In this document: positions 1 through 10,205 of the stretch, in pieces
Layout: each line of letters starts with the position of its first letter
How positions within the stretch are numbered: the stretch's first letter is position 1
DNA from: DATBLE01 sp046734415
Lineage (GTDB): Bacteria; Actinomycetota; Thermoleophilia; Gaiellales; Gaiellaceae
Assembly: GCA_046734415.1 (NCBI GenBank)
Contig: JBKPRD010000176.1
Span: 1-19,442 of the forward strand
Reading direction: 5' to 3'
DNA: 19,442 bases
The notes under the pieces: model-generated
The model's database searches: none
What the model was told of the DNA's origin: nothing
The model's input: the letters and a program-made list of their open reading frames with translations, nothing else
Program-made: the position numbers and the translations under genes

Positions 1-249
1 GGTGTGCACCGCGTCGCGCAGGCCGGGTTCCTGGCGCAGCCGCGCGGCGAACGCGAGATCGGAGAGCTCGACGCCGAAGCGGGCGCGGAGCTCCCGGAGC
101 GTGCGGAGCTGGTTGACCTCGCGGAGACCGTAGACGCGGTAGCCGCTCGGCCGCCGTGCGGGAACGACCAGCCCGGCGTCCTCGAGGTAGCGCAGCATTC
201 GTGGGGACCACCCTGTCTGCGTTGCGGCCGCGCCGACGGTCAGCTCCAT
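1..249 (-). CDS. MerR-family transcriptional regulator (partial, N-terminus)
   Basis: The 83 visible residues begin at an ATG at 249 and run off the left edge of the window. They form a MerR-type winged helix-turn-helix: an N-terminal helix (LTVGAAATQTGW), the helix-turn and wing SPRMLRYLEDAGLVVPARR followed by PSGYRVYG, then REVNQLRTLRELR leading to the start of the dimerisation helix. The C-terminal effector domain lies outside the window, so the signal and targets cannot be told. The ATG overlaps the last 10 nt of the upstream phosphatase gene in another frame, which suggests translational coupling and places it at the end of the leftward operon. The family call is firm; any specific role is unknown. 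Confidence 0.85.
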   Translation of the reverse strand, partial: MELTVGAAATQTGWSPRMLRYLEDAGLVVPARRPSGYRVYGLREVNQLRTLRELRARFGVELSDLAFAARLRQEPGLRDAVHT

Positions 250-899
250 CGGCGCAACCTTACCACAAGCGTGTTAAGGTCGTCGTCGCTCGCGCCGCCC
301 GCGAGCAGGTACTCGCGGACGTCGAGCCCGCCCAGCACCTGCGCCATCGTCTCGCCCGCGGGCCGGATGACGCGCCGGCGCCGTTCCCGCTCCCATTCGT
401 CGGCGGCCTCGGCAAGCCACTCTTCGTTCTGCGGCGCCCAGTTCTCGTCGCTGAGCGCGTGGTCGGCCGCGATCACGTCGAGCGGCACGCCGGCCAGGCG
501 GAGCATCAATGCCGACGCGAGCCCCGTGCGGTCGCGTCCGCCCTGGCAGTGGACGACTACCGGTGAGTCGGCACGCGCGACGGCGCTCACCGTCGCGGCG
601 AAGGCACGAGGGAACACTTCGAGCAGCGCCAGGTAGGCCTCGCGCATCGACGGCCACTCCAGGACGACCGGATGGGTGGTCCCGTCGACGGGATAGCGCA
701 CGACCTCGATCGGGGCGTCGCGCGGCGGATCGTCGGCGAGCTCGTCGTCGCCGCGGAGGTCGACCGCCAGCCGCACGCCGTAGTCGGCGAGCGCCTGCCA
801 GCCCTCGTCCGTCAGCGTGCGGATCGAGTCGGCCCGGACGGCAACGCCGAAGCACGTCTCGCCGCCGCCCTCGAGCGGGAGGCCGCCGAGGTCGCGCAC
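240..899 (-). CDS. Protein tyrosine/serine phosphatase, Y_phosphatase3-like
   Basis: A 219-residue cytoplasmic phosphatase of the type that includes mycobacterial PtpB and the tyrosine/serine phosphatases. The P-loop HCQGGRDRTG (residues 117-126) holds the nucleophile Cys118 and phosphate-binding Arg124, and the N-terminal RDLGG motif is typical of the group. It likely removes phosphate from protein Tyr/Ser or from a phosphorylated lipid or sugar; the substrate cannot be read from sequence. The GTG start at 899 is the only in-frame standard start, but the reading frame stays open upstream and encodes the residues LLWDGCVN that usually precede RDLGG in relatives, so the true start may be slightly upstream at a non-standard codon. 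It lies 31 nt after the cupin gene and overlaps merR by 10 nt. Confidence 0.85.
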   Translation of the reverse strand: MRDLGGLPLEGGGETCFGVAVRADSIRTLTDEGWQALADYGVRLAVDLRGDDELADDPPRDAPIEVVRYPVDGTTHPVVLEWPSMREAYLALLEVFPRAFAATVSAVARADSPVVVHCQGGRDRTGLASALMLRLAGVPLDVIAADHALSDENWAPQNEEWLAEAADEWERERRRRVIRPAGETMAQVLGGLDVREYLLAGGASDDDLNTLVVRLRRWS

Positions 900-930
900 G
901 TTGACGCAGCCGTCCCAAAGGAGAACCCGG

Positions 931-1347
931 TTAGGGCTCGCTCGTCCCCTCTCGGCCGTAGTTGTCCTCGAGCCGGACGACGTCGTCGAGCTGAGGCGTC
1001 GAGACCTCGACGATGCGCGTGTCCTCCAGCGCCGTGAGGCGGTGGACGGTACCCGGCGCGAAGTGGAACGCCTGGCCGGCGGCGATGATCTCCTCGCCCA
1101 GGATCCCCTCCCCCGGTTTCCCGAGCTCGAGCCGCGCGCGACCGTCGAGCACGAACCACGACTCGTCCTTCTCGCGGTGGAACTGGAGGCTCAGCGATTC
1201 CCCCTCCTTGACGACCAGGATCTTCCCAGCGTACGCGTCCGTGACCGCCCAGATCAGCTCCGAGCCCCAGGGCTTGTCGACCGTGCGCGGGTCGAAGGCG
1301 AAACGGTCGACGCCGGTCAAGTTCGGCGAGGAGAGGTCTCGGCCCAC
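931..1347 (-). CDS. Cupin protein, mannose-6-phosphate isomerase type II C-terminal-like
   Basis: A single-domain cupin of 138 residues resembling the C-terminal isomerase half of bifunctional ManC/AlgA enzymes. It opens with the family motif DKPWGSE (residues 24-30). It has the first metal-binding cupin motif around LQFHREKDESW (His57, Glu62), the second in FAPGTVHRL (His102), and the typical ending DDVVRLEDNYGR. Such proteins interconvert mannose-6-phosphate and fructose-6-phosphate or act as related sugar-phosphate cupins. It is encoded 12 nt after a separate nucleotidyltransferase, so the two activities fused in ManC appear as neighbours here. GTG start at 1347; an AGGA lies about 10 nt upstream. 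Substrate specificity is inferred, not shown. Confidence 0.82.
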   Translation of the reverse strand: MGRDLSSPNLTGVDRFAFDPRTVDKPWGSELIWAVTDAYAGKILVVKEGESLSLQFHREKDESWFVLDGRARLELGKPGEGILGEEIIAAGQAFHFAPGTVHRLTALEDTRIVEVSTPQLDDVVRLEDNYGREGTSEP

Positions 1348-1359
1348 GGCACGGCGATC

Positions 1360-2055
1360 CTACGCCCCCAGCCACTCGGGGTGTGAGGAAACGTGCTCGC
1401 GGGCGCTGCGGAGCTCTTTCGGCGTGTTCACCGTCAGCCACAGGCCCTCGTGCCGGTACGCGCGCAGGCGCCCTTCCCCGACCAGTTCCGGGAACGTCGT
1501 CGTCTCGTGGTCGCCGATGTCGGGCAGCCGCTCGACCGCCTCGTGCGAGAAGACGTACACGCCGCAGCTCACCCAGTACGGGATCTGCCCGCCCTCCTTG
1601 AAGCCCGTGATGACGTCGTCGTCGCCGAGTTCCACGACGCCGAACGGCGAGGCGGGGCGGGCGACCGCGATCGTGGCGGCGGCGTCCGTCTGCCGGTGCC
1701 GCGCCAGCAGCGCCCCGAAGTCGACCGCGACGAGCTCGTCGCCGTTCAGCGCAAAGACGTCTCCGCGCTCCTGCCGCTTCCGGGCCGCGAACTTGATCCC
1801 GCCGCCGCGCCCGAGCCGCTCGGGCTCCTCGGCGCAGACGATCTCGGGCGCCAGGCCGGCGAGCTCCTCCGTGAAGAGGTCGCTCTGCCCGGCCGCGCAG
1901 GAGACGATCACGCGCTCGACCCCCGCCTCGGCGAGGCGGGCGATCTGGTACGCGGCGAGCGGCCGCTCGCCGACCTGGACGAGCGACTTCGGACGGCCGC
2001 CCGTGGCGTCGCCCATCCGCTCGGCCTTGCCGCCGGCAAGAATGATCGCCTCCAC
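1360..2055 (-). CDS. Sugar-1-phosphate nucleotidyltransferase (NTP_transferase family)
   Basis: A 231-residue Rossmann-like nucleotidyltransferase that should join a nucleoside triphosphate and a sugar-1-phosphate to give an NDP-sugar plus pyrophosphate. The N-terminus IILAGGKAERMGDATGGRPK (residues 4-23) is the nucleotide-binding signature with its terminal Pro-Lys. ALNGDELV carries the probable metal-binding Asp, and FGVVELGDDDVITGFKE and the closing WLTVNTPKE are typical of the family. It lacks a C-terminal left-handed beta-helix, so it is a short form. The GTG start overlaps the ugd stop by one base (TAGTG), so translation is probably coupled. A mannose-1-phosphate guanylyltransferase role would fit the cupin next door, but glucose-1-phosphate specificity cannot be excluded. 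Confidence 0.85.
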   Translation of the reverse strand: MEAIILAGGKAERMGDATGGRPKSLVQVGERPLAAYQIARLAEAGVERVIVSCAAGQSDLFTEELAGLAPEIVCAEEPERLGRGGGIKFAARKRQERGDVFALNGDELVAVDFGALLARHRQTDAAATIAVARPASPFGVVELGDDDVITGFKEGGQIPYWVSCGVYVFSHEAVERLPDIGDHETTTFPELVGEGRLRAYRHEGLWLTVNTPKELRSAREHVSSHPEWLGA

Positions 2056-3386
2056 TAGAACGGGAGCTTCGAGCCCGGCTCCTCGATCTCCGCGAGCGCC
2101 GCGAACGGGGAGCTCGCGCGGCCCATCGCCTCGTAGGCGTAGCCGGCCGCGCGCATCGCATCAGAATCGAGGAGGTTCCGCCCGTCGACGAGCAGCGGCG
2201 TGCGCATTGTCTCGCGCAGCTCGTCCCAGGGCAGGTCGCGCAGCTCCGCCCACTCGGTGACGACGACGGCGGCGTCGGCGCCCGCAAGGGCGGCGGCGGC
2301 GGTGTCGGCGAACTCGACGCCGTGCAGGATCTCCCGCGCGTCGACGACCGGATCCCAGGCGACGACCTGGGCGCCCTCGGCGAGGAAGCGGGCGGCGAGG
2401 ACGAGGCTCGGCGCCTCGCGCAGGTCGTCCGTGTTCGGCTTGAAGGCGAGGCCGAGCAGGGCGACTCGCTTCCCGCGCAGCGGGCCGAGGTGCCGCTGCA
2501 CCTTCGCCACCGGCCGCCGGATCTGCAGCTCGTTCACCTCGATCACCGAGGAGACAAGGTGGAAGTGGTAGCCCGAGTTCCCGGCGAGGAGCTTCAGGAA
2601 CGACATGTCCTTCGGGAAGCACGAACCGCCGAAGCCGATTCCGGCACGTAGATAGTGCGTGCCGATCCTGCGGTCGAGCCCCATCCCGCGGGCGACGTCC
2701 TCGACGTCGGCGCCGACGAGCTCGCACACATTCGCGATCTCGTTGATGAAGCTGATCCGCGTGGCCAGGTACGCGTTCGCGGCGAGCTTGACCATTTCGG
2801 CGGAGGCGACCTCCATCTGGACGACGGGGGCCTCGAGCCCGCGGTGCAGCTCCGCGACCGCGTCGCCGTGCGCCTCGTCGAAGGCCCCGACGACGACGCG
2901 GTCGGCCTCCATGAAGTCGCGCAGGGCCGTCCCCTCGCTGAGGAACTCTGGGCAGGAGGCGTAGCCGACCTGCGTCAACCCGCGGCGATCGAGCTCCGCG
3001 CGCACCTTCTCGCCGGTCCCGACCGGGACGGTGCTCTTCATCACGAGCACGACTGGGCCGAGATCCTGCGGCAGGTCCTCGATCACCGACCACACCGCCG
3101 AGAGGTTCGCGTCGCCCGACACCGTCGGTGGCGTGCCGACGCAGACGAACAGGAAGTCGCTGCCCTCGACCGCCTCATCCATCGAGAGCGTGAAGGAGAG
3201 GCGGTCGGCGTTGCGCGCGATCACCCCCTCCAGGCCGGGCTCGTAGAAGGGAACGCGCCCGGCCCGAAGCGCCTCGATCCGCTCGGGGACGACATCGCGG
3301 ACGACGACCGTGTGCCCGAGTTCGGCAAAGCAGGCCCCGCTGACGAGGCCGGCGTAGCCGGCGCCGAAGAATGCGATTCGTGCCAT
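2055..3386 (-). CDS. ugd: UDP-glucose 6-dehydrogenase
   Basis: Oxidises UDP-glucose twice with NAD+ to UDP-glucuronate, a precursor for acidic surface polysaccharides. The 443 residues match the usual length. Visible parts are the N-terminal NAD-binding GAGYAGLVSGACFAELGH (8-25), VCVGTPP (81-87), the substrate-domain stretch SCPEFLSEGTALRDF (144-158), Lys200 and Asn204 in MVKLAANAYLA, the catalytic loop GFGGSCFPKD (251-260) with nucleophile Cys256, and the C-terminal domain motif AFKPNTDDLREAPS. All key residues are present. ATG start at 3386, 12 nt after the LCP gene; no clear Shine-Dalgarno, suggesting translation linked to the upstream gene. The neighbours fit a role in cell-envelope glycan synthesis. 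UDP-N-acetylmannosamine dehydrogenase is the main alternative and less likely. Confidence 0.95.
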   Translation of the reverse strand: MARIAFFGAGYAGLVSGACFAELGHTVVVRDVVPERIEALRAGRVPFYEPGLEGVIARNADRLSFTLSMDEAVEGSDFLFVCVGTPPTVSGDANLSAVWSVIEDLPQDLGPVVLVMKSTVPVGTGEKVRAELDRRGLTQVGYASCPEFLSEGTALRDFMEADRVVVGAFDEAHGDAVAELHRGLEAPVVQMEVASAEMVKLAANAYLATRISFINEIANVCELVGADVEDVARGMGLDRRIGTHYLRAGIGFGGSCFPKDMSFLKLLAGNSGYHFHLVSSVIEVNELQIRRPVAKVQRHLGPLRGKRVALLGLAFKPNTDDLREAPSLVLAARFLAEGAQVVAWDPVVDAREILHGVEFADTAAAALAGADAAVVVTEWAELRDLPWDELRETMRTPLLVDGRNLLDSDAMRAAGYAYEAMGRASSPFAALAEIEEPGSKLPF

Positions 3387-3398
3387 CGGAGGCGAAGG

Positions 3399-5345
3399 CT
3401 ACTTCTTCGCGGTCAGGGGTCGCAGCCCCTTGGCGATCGCGATCATCGTCTCGTTCGAGAGGTCGTCGAGCAGCGAGTTGACCACCCAGTACGTCGCCCC
3501 TTTCTCGTGGAGCACGACCATGTGCAGCTTCGGGCCGTTGTAGTAGAAGTCGTACGCGCGGCCCTTGAGCACGTGGCGGAAGCTCTTGTCGGCGAGGATC
3601 GGAGCATCGTCCCAGTTCGTCTGCTCGATTCCCCAGTAGGCGCCCCCCCCGGTGCGGAACACGAGCCGGACGGCCCGGTCGGAGTCGTGAATCCGGTAGG
3701 CGTAGTACGGCTTCTCCCGGTCGGGATACGACGAGCTCTCGAGCACCGACGGGAACTCGAGCTTGAGGCCGCGGATCCTCTTCTGGAGCTTCTTCAGGGT
3801 CGTCAGGGTGTCGTACGGGTTGGAGACGACGTGCGCAGGCTCGCGGGTCTGCGGCGCCCTGGCCGGCGGCGCGGGCGTGATCGACCCGTGGAAGGTCGAG
3901 CCGACGACGACAGTGATCATCGCGTTCCGGCCGAGCGACCGCACCTCCCGCGGCATCGGCTCGGCGTCGGCGGGCGCGAACAGCTTCGCGACCGACTTCG
4001 CAGCGGCCTGCGACCGTTTCACGTGCTTGTTCCAGTAGACCTTCGACGCGTAGTAGTCGGTGCGCGGCGCATTGCCGGTCGCACCGTTCGGCGGCGGAAC
4101 GATCCGGTAGCCGCGCTGCGAGAGCAGGTAGCCGGCGTTCGCGGCGGCACCCTCGATGCCGTTCCCGTTCAGCACCGTGATCGACGTCTGGGCCGGCGTC
4201 GGCGTGCTCGTTCGCACCTTCCGGCCGAGCGCGACGGCGGTCGCGACCCTGGCCGCCTCGATGTCTGGGCTCAGCCAGTCCTGCACCGCCGACTGGACGT
4301 TCGCCGGGTCGGTTCGCAGGTCGGAGTACCCGGTCAGCCCGTGGATCTGGCTCTGGAAGAAGTGGCCGGAGGGAAGGTGGTAGGCGAAGAGCGCATAGCT
4401 GAGGACCGTCTTGCCGGAGACGCTGCGGCCGCCGCCCGCGCCGACCTCGACGTTCTTCGTCAGCGCGCCGATGATCTTCGGCACCTTCGCGATCGAGAAG
4501 TTGTGGGCGAGCTGGTACTTCATCGCCTTCACGAACTGCTGCTGGCGGGCGACGCGGTAGAGATCGGAATCGGTGTGCCGGAAGCGCACGTAGTCGAGCG
4601 CGCTGCCGCCGGTGAGGAGCTGATAGCCGGGCTTGAGGTTGATCTTGGCGTAGCCGAAGCTCGGCGAGAGACCGGCGTTGTTGTTGAAGTAGCGGCGGTC
4701 GACGTCGATCCACACCCCGCCGAGCCGGTTGACGATCTGCTTGAAGCCGCGGAAGTTCACGGTGATGAGGTAGTTGATGGGCAGCCCGGTCAGGTCGCGG
4801 ACGGTCTGCACGGTGCCCTTCGCGCCACAGGTGGCGTAGGCCGAGTTGATCTTCCCGGCGAAGCTCGGCTGGCCCGGGCAGTGGATGTTGACGATCAGGT
4901 CGCGAGGGAACGACAGCATCGAGACGGTCTTCGTCTCAGGGTCGGCGCGCAGGAGCATGACCGTGTCGGAGCGCGACGGCAGGCTGGCGGCCTCGCCCGC
5001 GCGATGGTCGTAGCCGATCACCAGCGCGATCGCGGCATGGCCCGGCGGCGGCACCTCTCCGAGGAAGGCCTGCGCGGACTTCACGTCCTCGGAATGCGCC
5101 TGGATCGCGGCGACGCTCTCGTGGAACCAGAGGTAGATGCCCGCGACGAGCGCGACCACGAGCATGACGACGGCGATCGCAACCCAGAGCAGGATCCGCC
5201 CGACGACCCGCAGACCCGACCGCCGCGGCGGCTCGGGGACGCGGTACCGCGTCATCGGTGTGAGCGCAGCCGGCGGAACGACCGAGTGGCCGTTCCCGTC
5301 CGGGGTCGTGCCCCGGCCGATTCCTCGCTTCAGGGTAGTTCGCAA
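3399..5345 (-). CDS. LytR-CpsA-Psr (LCP) family protein with LytR_C domain and extra C-terminal domain
   Basis: LCP enzymes move undecaprenyl-linked glycopolymers onto peptidoglycan outside the membrane. This 648-residue protein has a basic, proline-rich cytoplasmic N-terminus, one membrane helix (about 51-73), and the LCP catalytic domain (about 105-290). Conserved blocks are RSDTVM (125-130), SFPRDL (145-150), KINSAYA (165-171) and the arginine-rich YVRFRHTDSDLYRVARQQQF (252-271) that binds the pyrophosphate lipid. A LytR_C domain follows (about 386-485, starting ITVLNGNGIEGAAANAGYLL), then a linker and a further domain (about 505-648) that I do not recognise. The TTG start at 5345 has a GGAAGAG ribosome site 5 nt upstream; the first ATG (5255) has none. 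Nearby sugar-activation genes support a surface-polymer role. Confidence 0.92.
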   Translation of the reverse strand: MRTTLKRGIGRGTTPDGNGHSVVPPAALTPMTRYRVPEPPRRSGLRVVGRILLWVAIAVVMLVVALVAGIYLWFHESVAAIQAHSEDVKSAQAFLGEVPPPGHAAIALVIGYDHRAGEAASLPSRSDTVMLLRADPETKTVSMLSFPRDLIVNIHCPGQPSFAGKINSAYATCGAKGTVQTVRDLTGLPINYLITVNFRGFKQIVNRLGGVWIDVDRRYFNNNAGLSPSFGYAKINLKPGYQLLTGGSALDYVRFRHTDSDLYRVARQQQFVKAMKYQLAHNFSIAKVPKIIGALTKNVEVGAGGGRSVSGKTVLSYALFAYHLPSGHFFQSQIHGLTGYSDLRTDPANVQSAVQDWLSPDIEAARVATAVALGRKVRTSTPTPAQTSITVLNGNGIEGAAANAGYLLSQRGYRIVPPPNGATGNAPRTDYYASKVYWNKHVKRSQAAAKSVAKLFAPADAEPMPREVRSLGRNAMITVVVGSTFHGSITPAPPARAPQTREPAHVVSNPYDTLTTLKKLQKRIRGLKLEFPSVLESSSYPDREKPYYAYRIHDSDRAVRLVFRTGGGAYWGIEQTNWDDAPILADKSFRHVLKGRAYDFYYNGPKLHMVVLHEKGATYWVVNSLLDDLSNETMIAIAKGLRPLTAKK

Positions 5346-5366
5346 ACGCGCTCTTCCGACGGATCG

Positions 5367-5385
5367 GACGCCCGGAGGAGGCGTC
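5367..5385 (-). other. Small hairpin in the spacer upstream of the LCP gene
   Basis: GACGCC at 5367-5372 pairs with GGCGTC at 5380-5385 around a 7-nt loop. No T-run follows, so it is not a standard terminator. It sits in the 84-nt gap between the hypothetical secreted gene and the LCP start. It could be a processing or weak termination element, or chance in GC-rich DNA. Confidence 0.25.
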
Positions 5386-5429
5386 GGACGCGGCTCAGGA
5401 TACCCCAGGGGGTCGGAGGTCCTGGTGTC

Positions 5430-5948
5430 CTACTCGGCCTGCTGCGCGAGCTTCGCGACCAGGAACTGAACGAGCTCGGTGGACAACGGGCGGTTGAGGC
5501 CGATCGCGAAAACGGCGACGTCGGCGCGGTCGCCGTAGCGCGGGAAGCGGAGCCGTCGCGAGGCGAAGATCGTGGTGTTCGCCGGCCCGGCGCTCTTCCT
5601 GGACAGCTCGGCCAGGCATTTCGCGAGCTGCGGCCGCGGGACGCGGGAGTAGCCTGCCTTTGCCATCGCCGCGGTTCGGAACACGCCGCTCGAGGAGGAG
5701 ACCGACGAGCCGTCCGGCAGCTGGAAGTCCGGCGAGTCGTACTCGCCGAGCTCGACCAGGTCGGACTGGTCCGAGTTGTAGTACGAGCAGCGCGGGTCGG
5801 AGTCGCCGGCCGACTTCTGGTGCGGCTTCTCCGTCCAGCCGGGTGGAAAGTACGCGAGGCGCAGCCGGGCCGCCCGCGCACGCGCCTGCCCCGCCTTAGT
5901 CAGCTTCTTCTGCGGAAGCCCTTCGCGGCCAGCGCCGCCGGCGCGCAC
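5430..5948 (-). CDS. Hypothetical secreted protein, mature body (signal peptide out of frame)
   Basis: I do not recognise a named family. The open frame gives up to 172 residues, but its GTG at 5948 lies inside a stretch that encodes a signal peptide in another frame, so the real coding begins upstream (5998 or 6013). The convincing body starts around LTKAGQARARAARLRLAYFP and contains PPGWTEK, PRCSYYNSDQSDLVELGEY, SPDFQLPDGSSVSSSSGVFR, PRPQLAKCL and a C-terminal region ending in LVAKLAQQAE. Two cysteines (in PRCSYY and LAKCL) could form a disulfide, as expected for an exported protein. It lies 84 nt upstream of the LCP gene and directly downstream of metH. It may be a small cell-surface protein; the function is unknown. 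Confidence 0.6.
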   Translation of the reverse strand: MRAGGAGREGLPQKKLTKAGQARARAARLRLAYFPPGWTEKPHQKSAGDSDPRCSYYNSDQSDLVELGEYDSPDFQLPDGSSVSSSSGVFRTAAMAKAGYSRVPRPQLAKCLAELSRKSAGPANTTIFASRRLRFPRYGDRADVAVFAIGLNRPLSTELVQFLVAKLAQQAE

Positions 5949-5998
5949 AGCCCGAGGACGAGGAGGACGACGGCGGCCCGCTTCGCGTTGTCAGTCAT
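5900..5998 (-). pseudogene. Signal-peptide start of the hypothetical protein, separated by a frameshift
   Basis: From ATG 5998 this frame encodes MTDNAKR, the hydrophobic core AAVVLLVLGLCAPAALAA and then KGFRRRS before a TGA at 5902-5900: a textbook Sec signal peptide that stops immediately after its cleavage region. The downstream body is in the frame that needs one inserted base (or two deleted) near 5905-5925. An alternative ATG at 6013 in the same frame overlaps the metH stop as ATGA. No slippery heptamer is evident. The simplest reading is a single-base deletion, either a real mutation or a sequence or assembly error, splitting one secreted protein into two frames. Confidence 0.65.
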
Positions 5999-6009
5999 GT
6001 GGCCGGCGA

Positions 6010-9609
<3,600 letters not shown>

Positions 9610-9615
9610 TCCGCG

Positions 9616-9621
9616 CCCCTT
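9616..9621 (-). promoter_or_regulatory. Ribosome binding site of metH
   Basis: AAGGGG on the minus strand lies six nt before the ATG at 9609. It supports this start for metH. Confidence 0.6.
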
Positions 9622-9625
9622 GCCG

Positions 9626-9725
9626 AAAGAGTCGCGGTCGAGCTTCGGGTCCCGCGGGCTCTTTAGGCGTTTGGTGACCCGGTCGCCAAGCTGCCTTTCA
9701 AAGCTCTCCGGGTGGACTCAGCCTA
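9626..9725 (-). promoter_or_regulatory. Possible structured mRNA leader of metH
   Basis: The gap between atpC and metH can form nested pairings on the minus strand. An outer stem joins TAGGC (9721-9725) with GCCTA (9664-9668). An inner stem joins ACCCGG (9708-9713) with CCGGGT (9677-9682) around a 25-nt loop. A separate stem joins AAAGAG (9659-9664) with CTCTTT (9626-9631) just before the ribosome site. The last one shares base 9664 with the outer stem. I looked for cobalamin, S-box, SAM-IV and S-adenosylhomocysteine riboswitch signatures and recognise none. It may be an unnamed regulatory leader or chance pairing in GC-rich DNA. Confidence 0.3.
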
Positions 9726-9752
9726 CCGGACGGGACGGCCCGGGGCCCACCC

Positions 9753-10205
9753 TTACGTGGCCGAGGTGCGCGGCCGGAAGTCGCCGGCGTCCCCGCCGGT
9801 TGCAACCGCGAGCTGGTTCTCCGCGTGCTTCACGCGCTGCTCGAGCTGCCAGCGGTCCGCCTCCGACTCGCCCGACTCGGTGCTGGCGAGCTCGGCCTGC
9901 GCAGCCTCCAGCTGGGCACGGGCACGCTCGGTGTCGATCTCGTCGACGTCGACGGCGTCGTCGACGAGCGCGAGCGCGCGGTCCTGCTCCACCTTGAAGA
10001 AACCGGGGCCGGTCGCGAACTCCTTCACCTCCGTGCCGCGGCGGATGTGGACCCGCGTCGAGCCCGCCTTCAGCAGCGCGACGAGCGGCGCGTGCCGCGC
10101 GAGCACGCCGATCTCCCCGGCGGCGCCGGGGACGATCAGCATCTCAGCCTCGCCCTCGAACGCCGATCCGTCGGGCGTGACGAGCGAGACCTCGAGGGTC
10201 GCCAT
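9753..10205 (-). CDS. atpC: F1-ATPase epsilon subunit
   Basis: The 150-residue epsilon subunit of the F1 sector sits on the central stalk with gamma, couples rotation to catalysis and can inhibit ATP hydrolysis. The N-terminal beta-sandwich (about 1-85) shows LEVSLVTPDG, the very conserved PGAAGEIGVLARHAPLV and the end FFKVEQDRALALVDDAVDVD. The C-terminal part (about 88-150) is a charged helical hairpin rich in Glu, Ala and Arg. The ATG at 10205 overlaps the atpD stop by one base (TGATG), so the pair is translationally coupled. The TAA stop at 9753 is followed by a GC-rich stretch without a convincing terminator. The last dozen residues are variable. Confidence 0.95.
   Translation of the reverse strand: MATLEVSLVTPDGSAFEGEAEMLIVPGAAGEIGVLARHAPLVALLKAGSTRVHIRRGTEVKEFATGPGFFKVEQDRALALVDDAVDVDEIDTERARAQLEAAQAELASTESGESEADRWQLEQRVKHAENQLAVATGGDAGDFRPRTSAT

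Noticed and set aside
812..2287. Minus-strand open frame of 491 codons across the cupin and transferase genes
   Set aside because: Arg-rich out-of-frame reading of the real genes on the same strand.
9610..9752. Cobalamin, S-box, SAM-IV or S-adenosylhomocysteine riboswitch before metH
   Set aside because: None of the conserved core sequences of these classes is visible in the 143-nt gap.
9741..9752. GC-rich palindrome after atpC as a terminator
   Set aside because: The GGCC-CCG-GGCC pairing is only four bases and there is no T-run.
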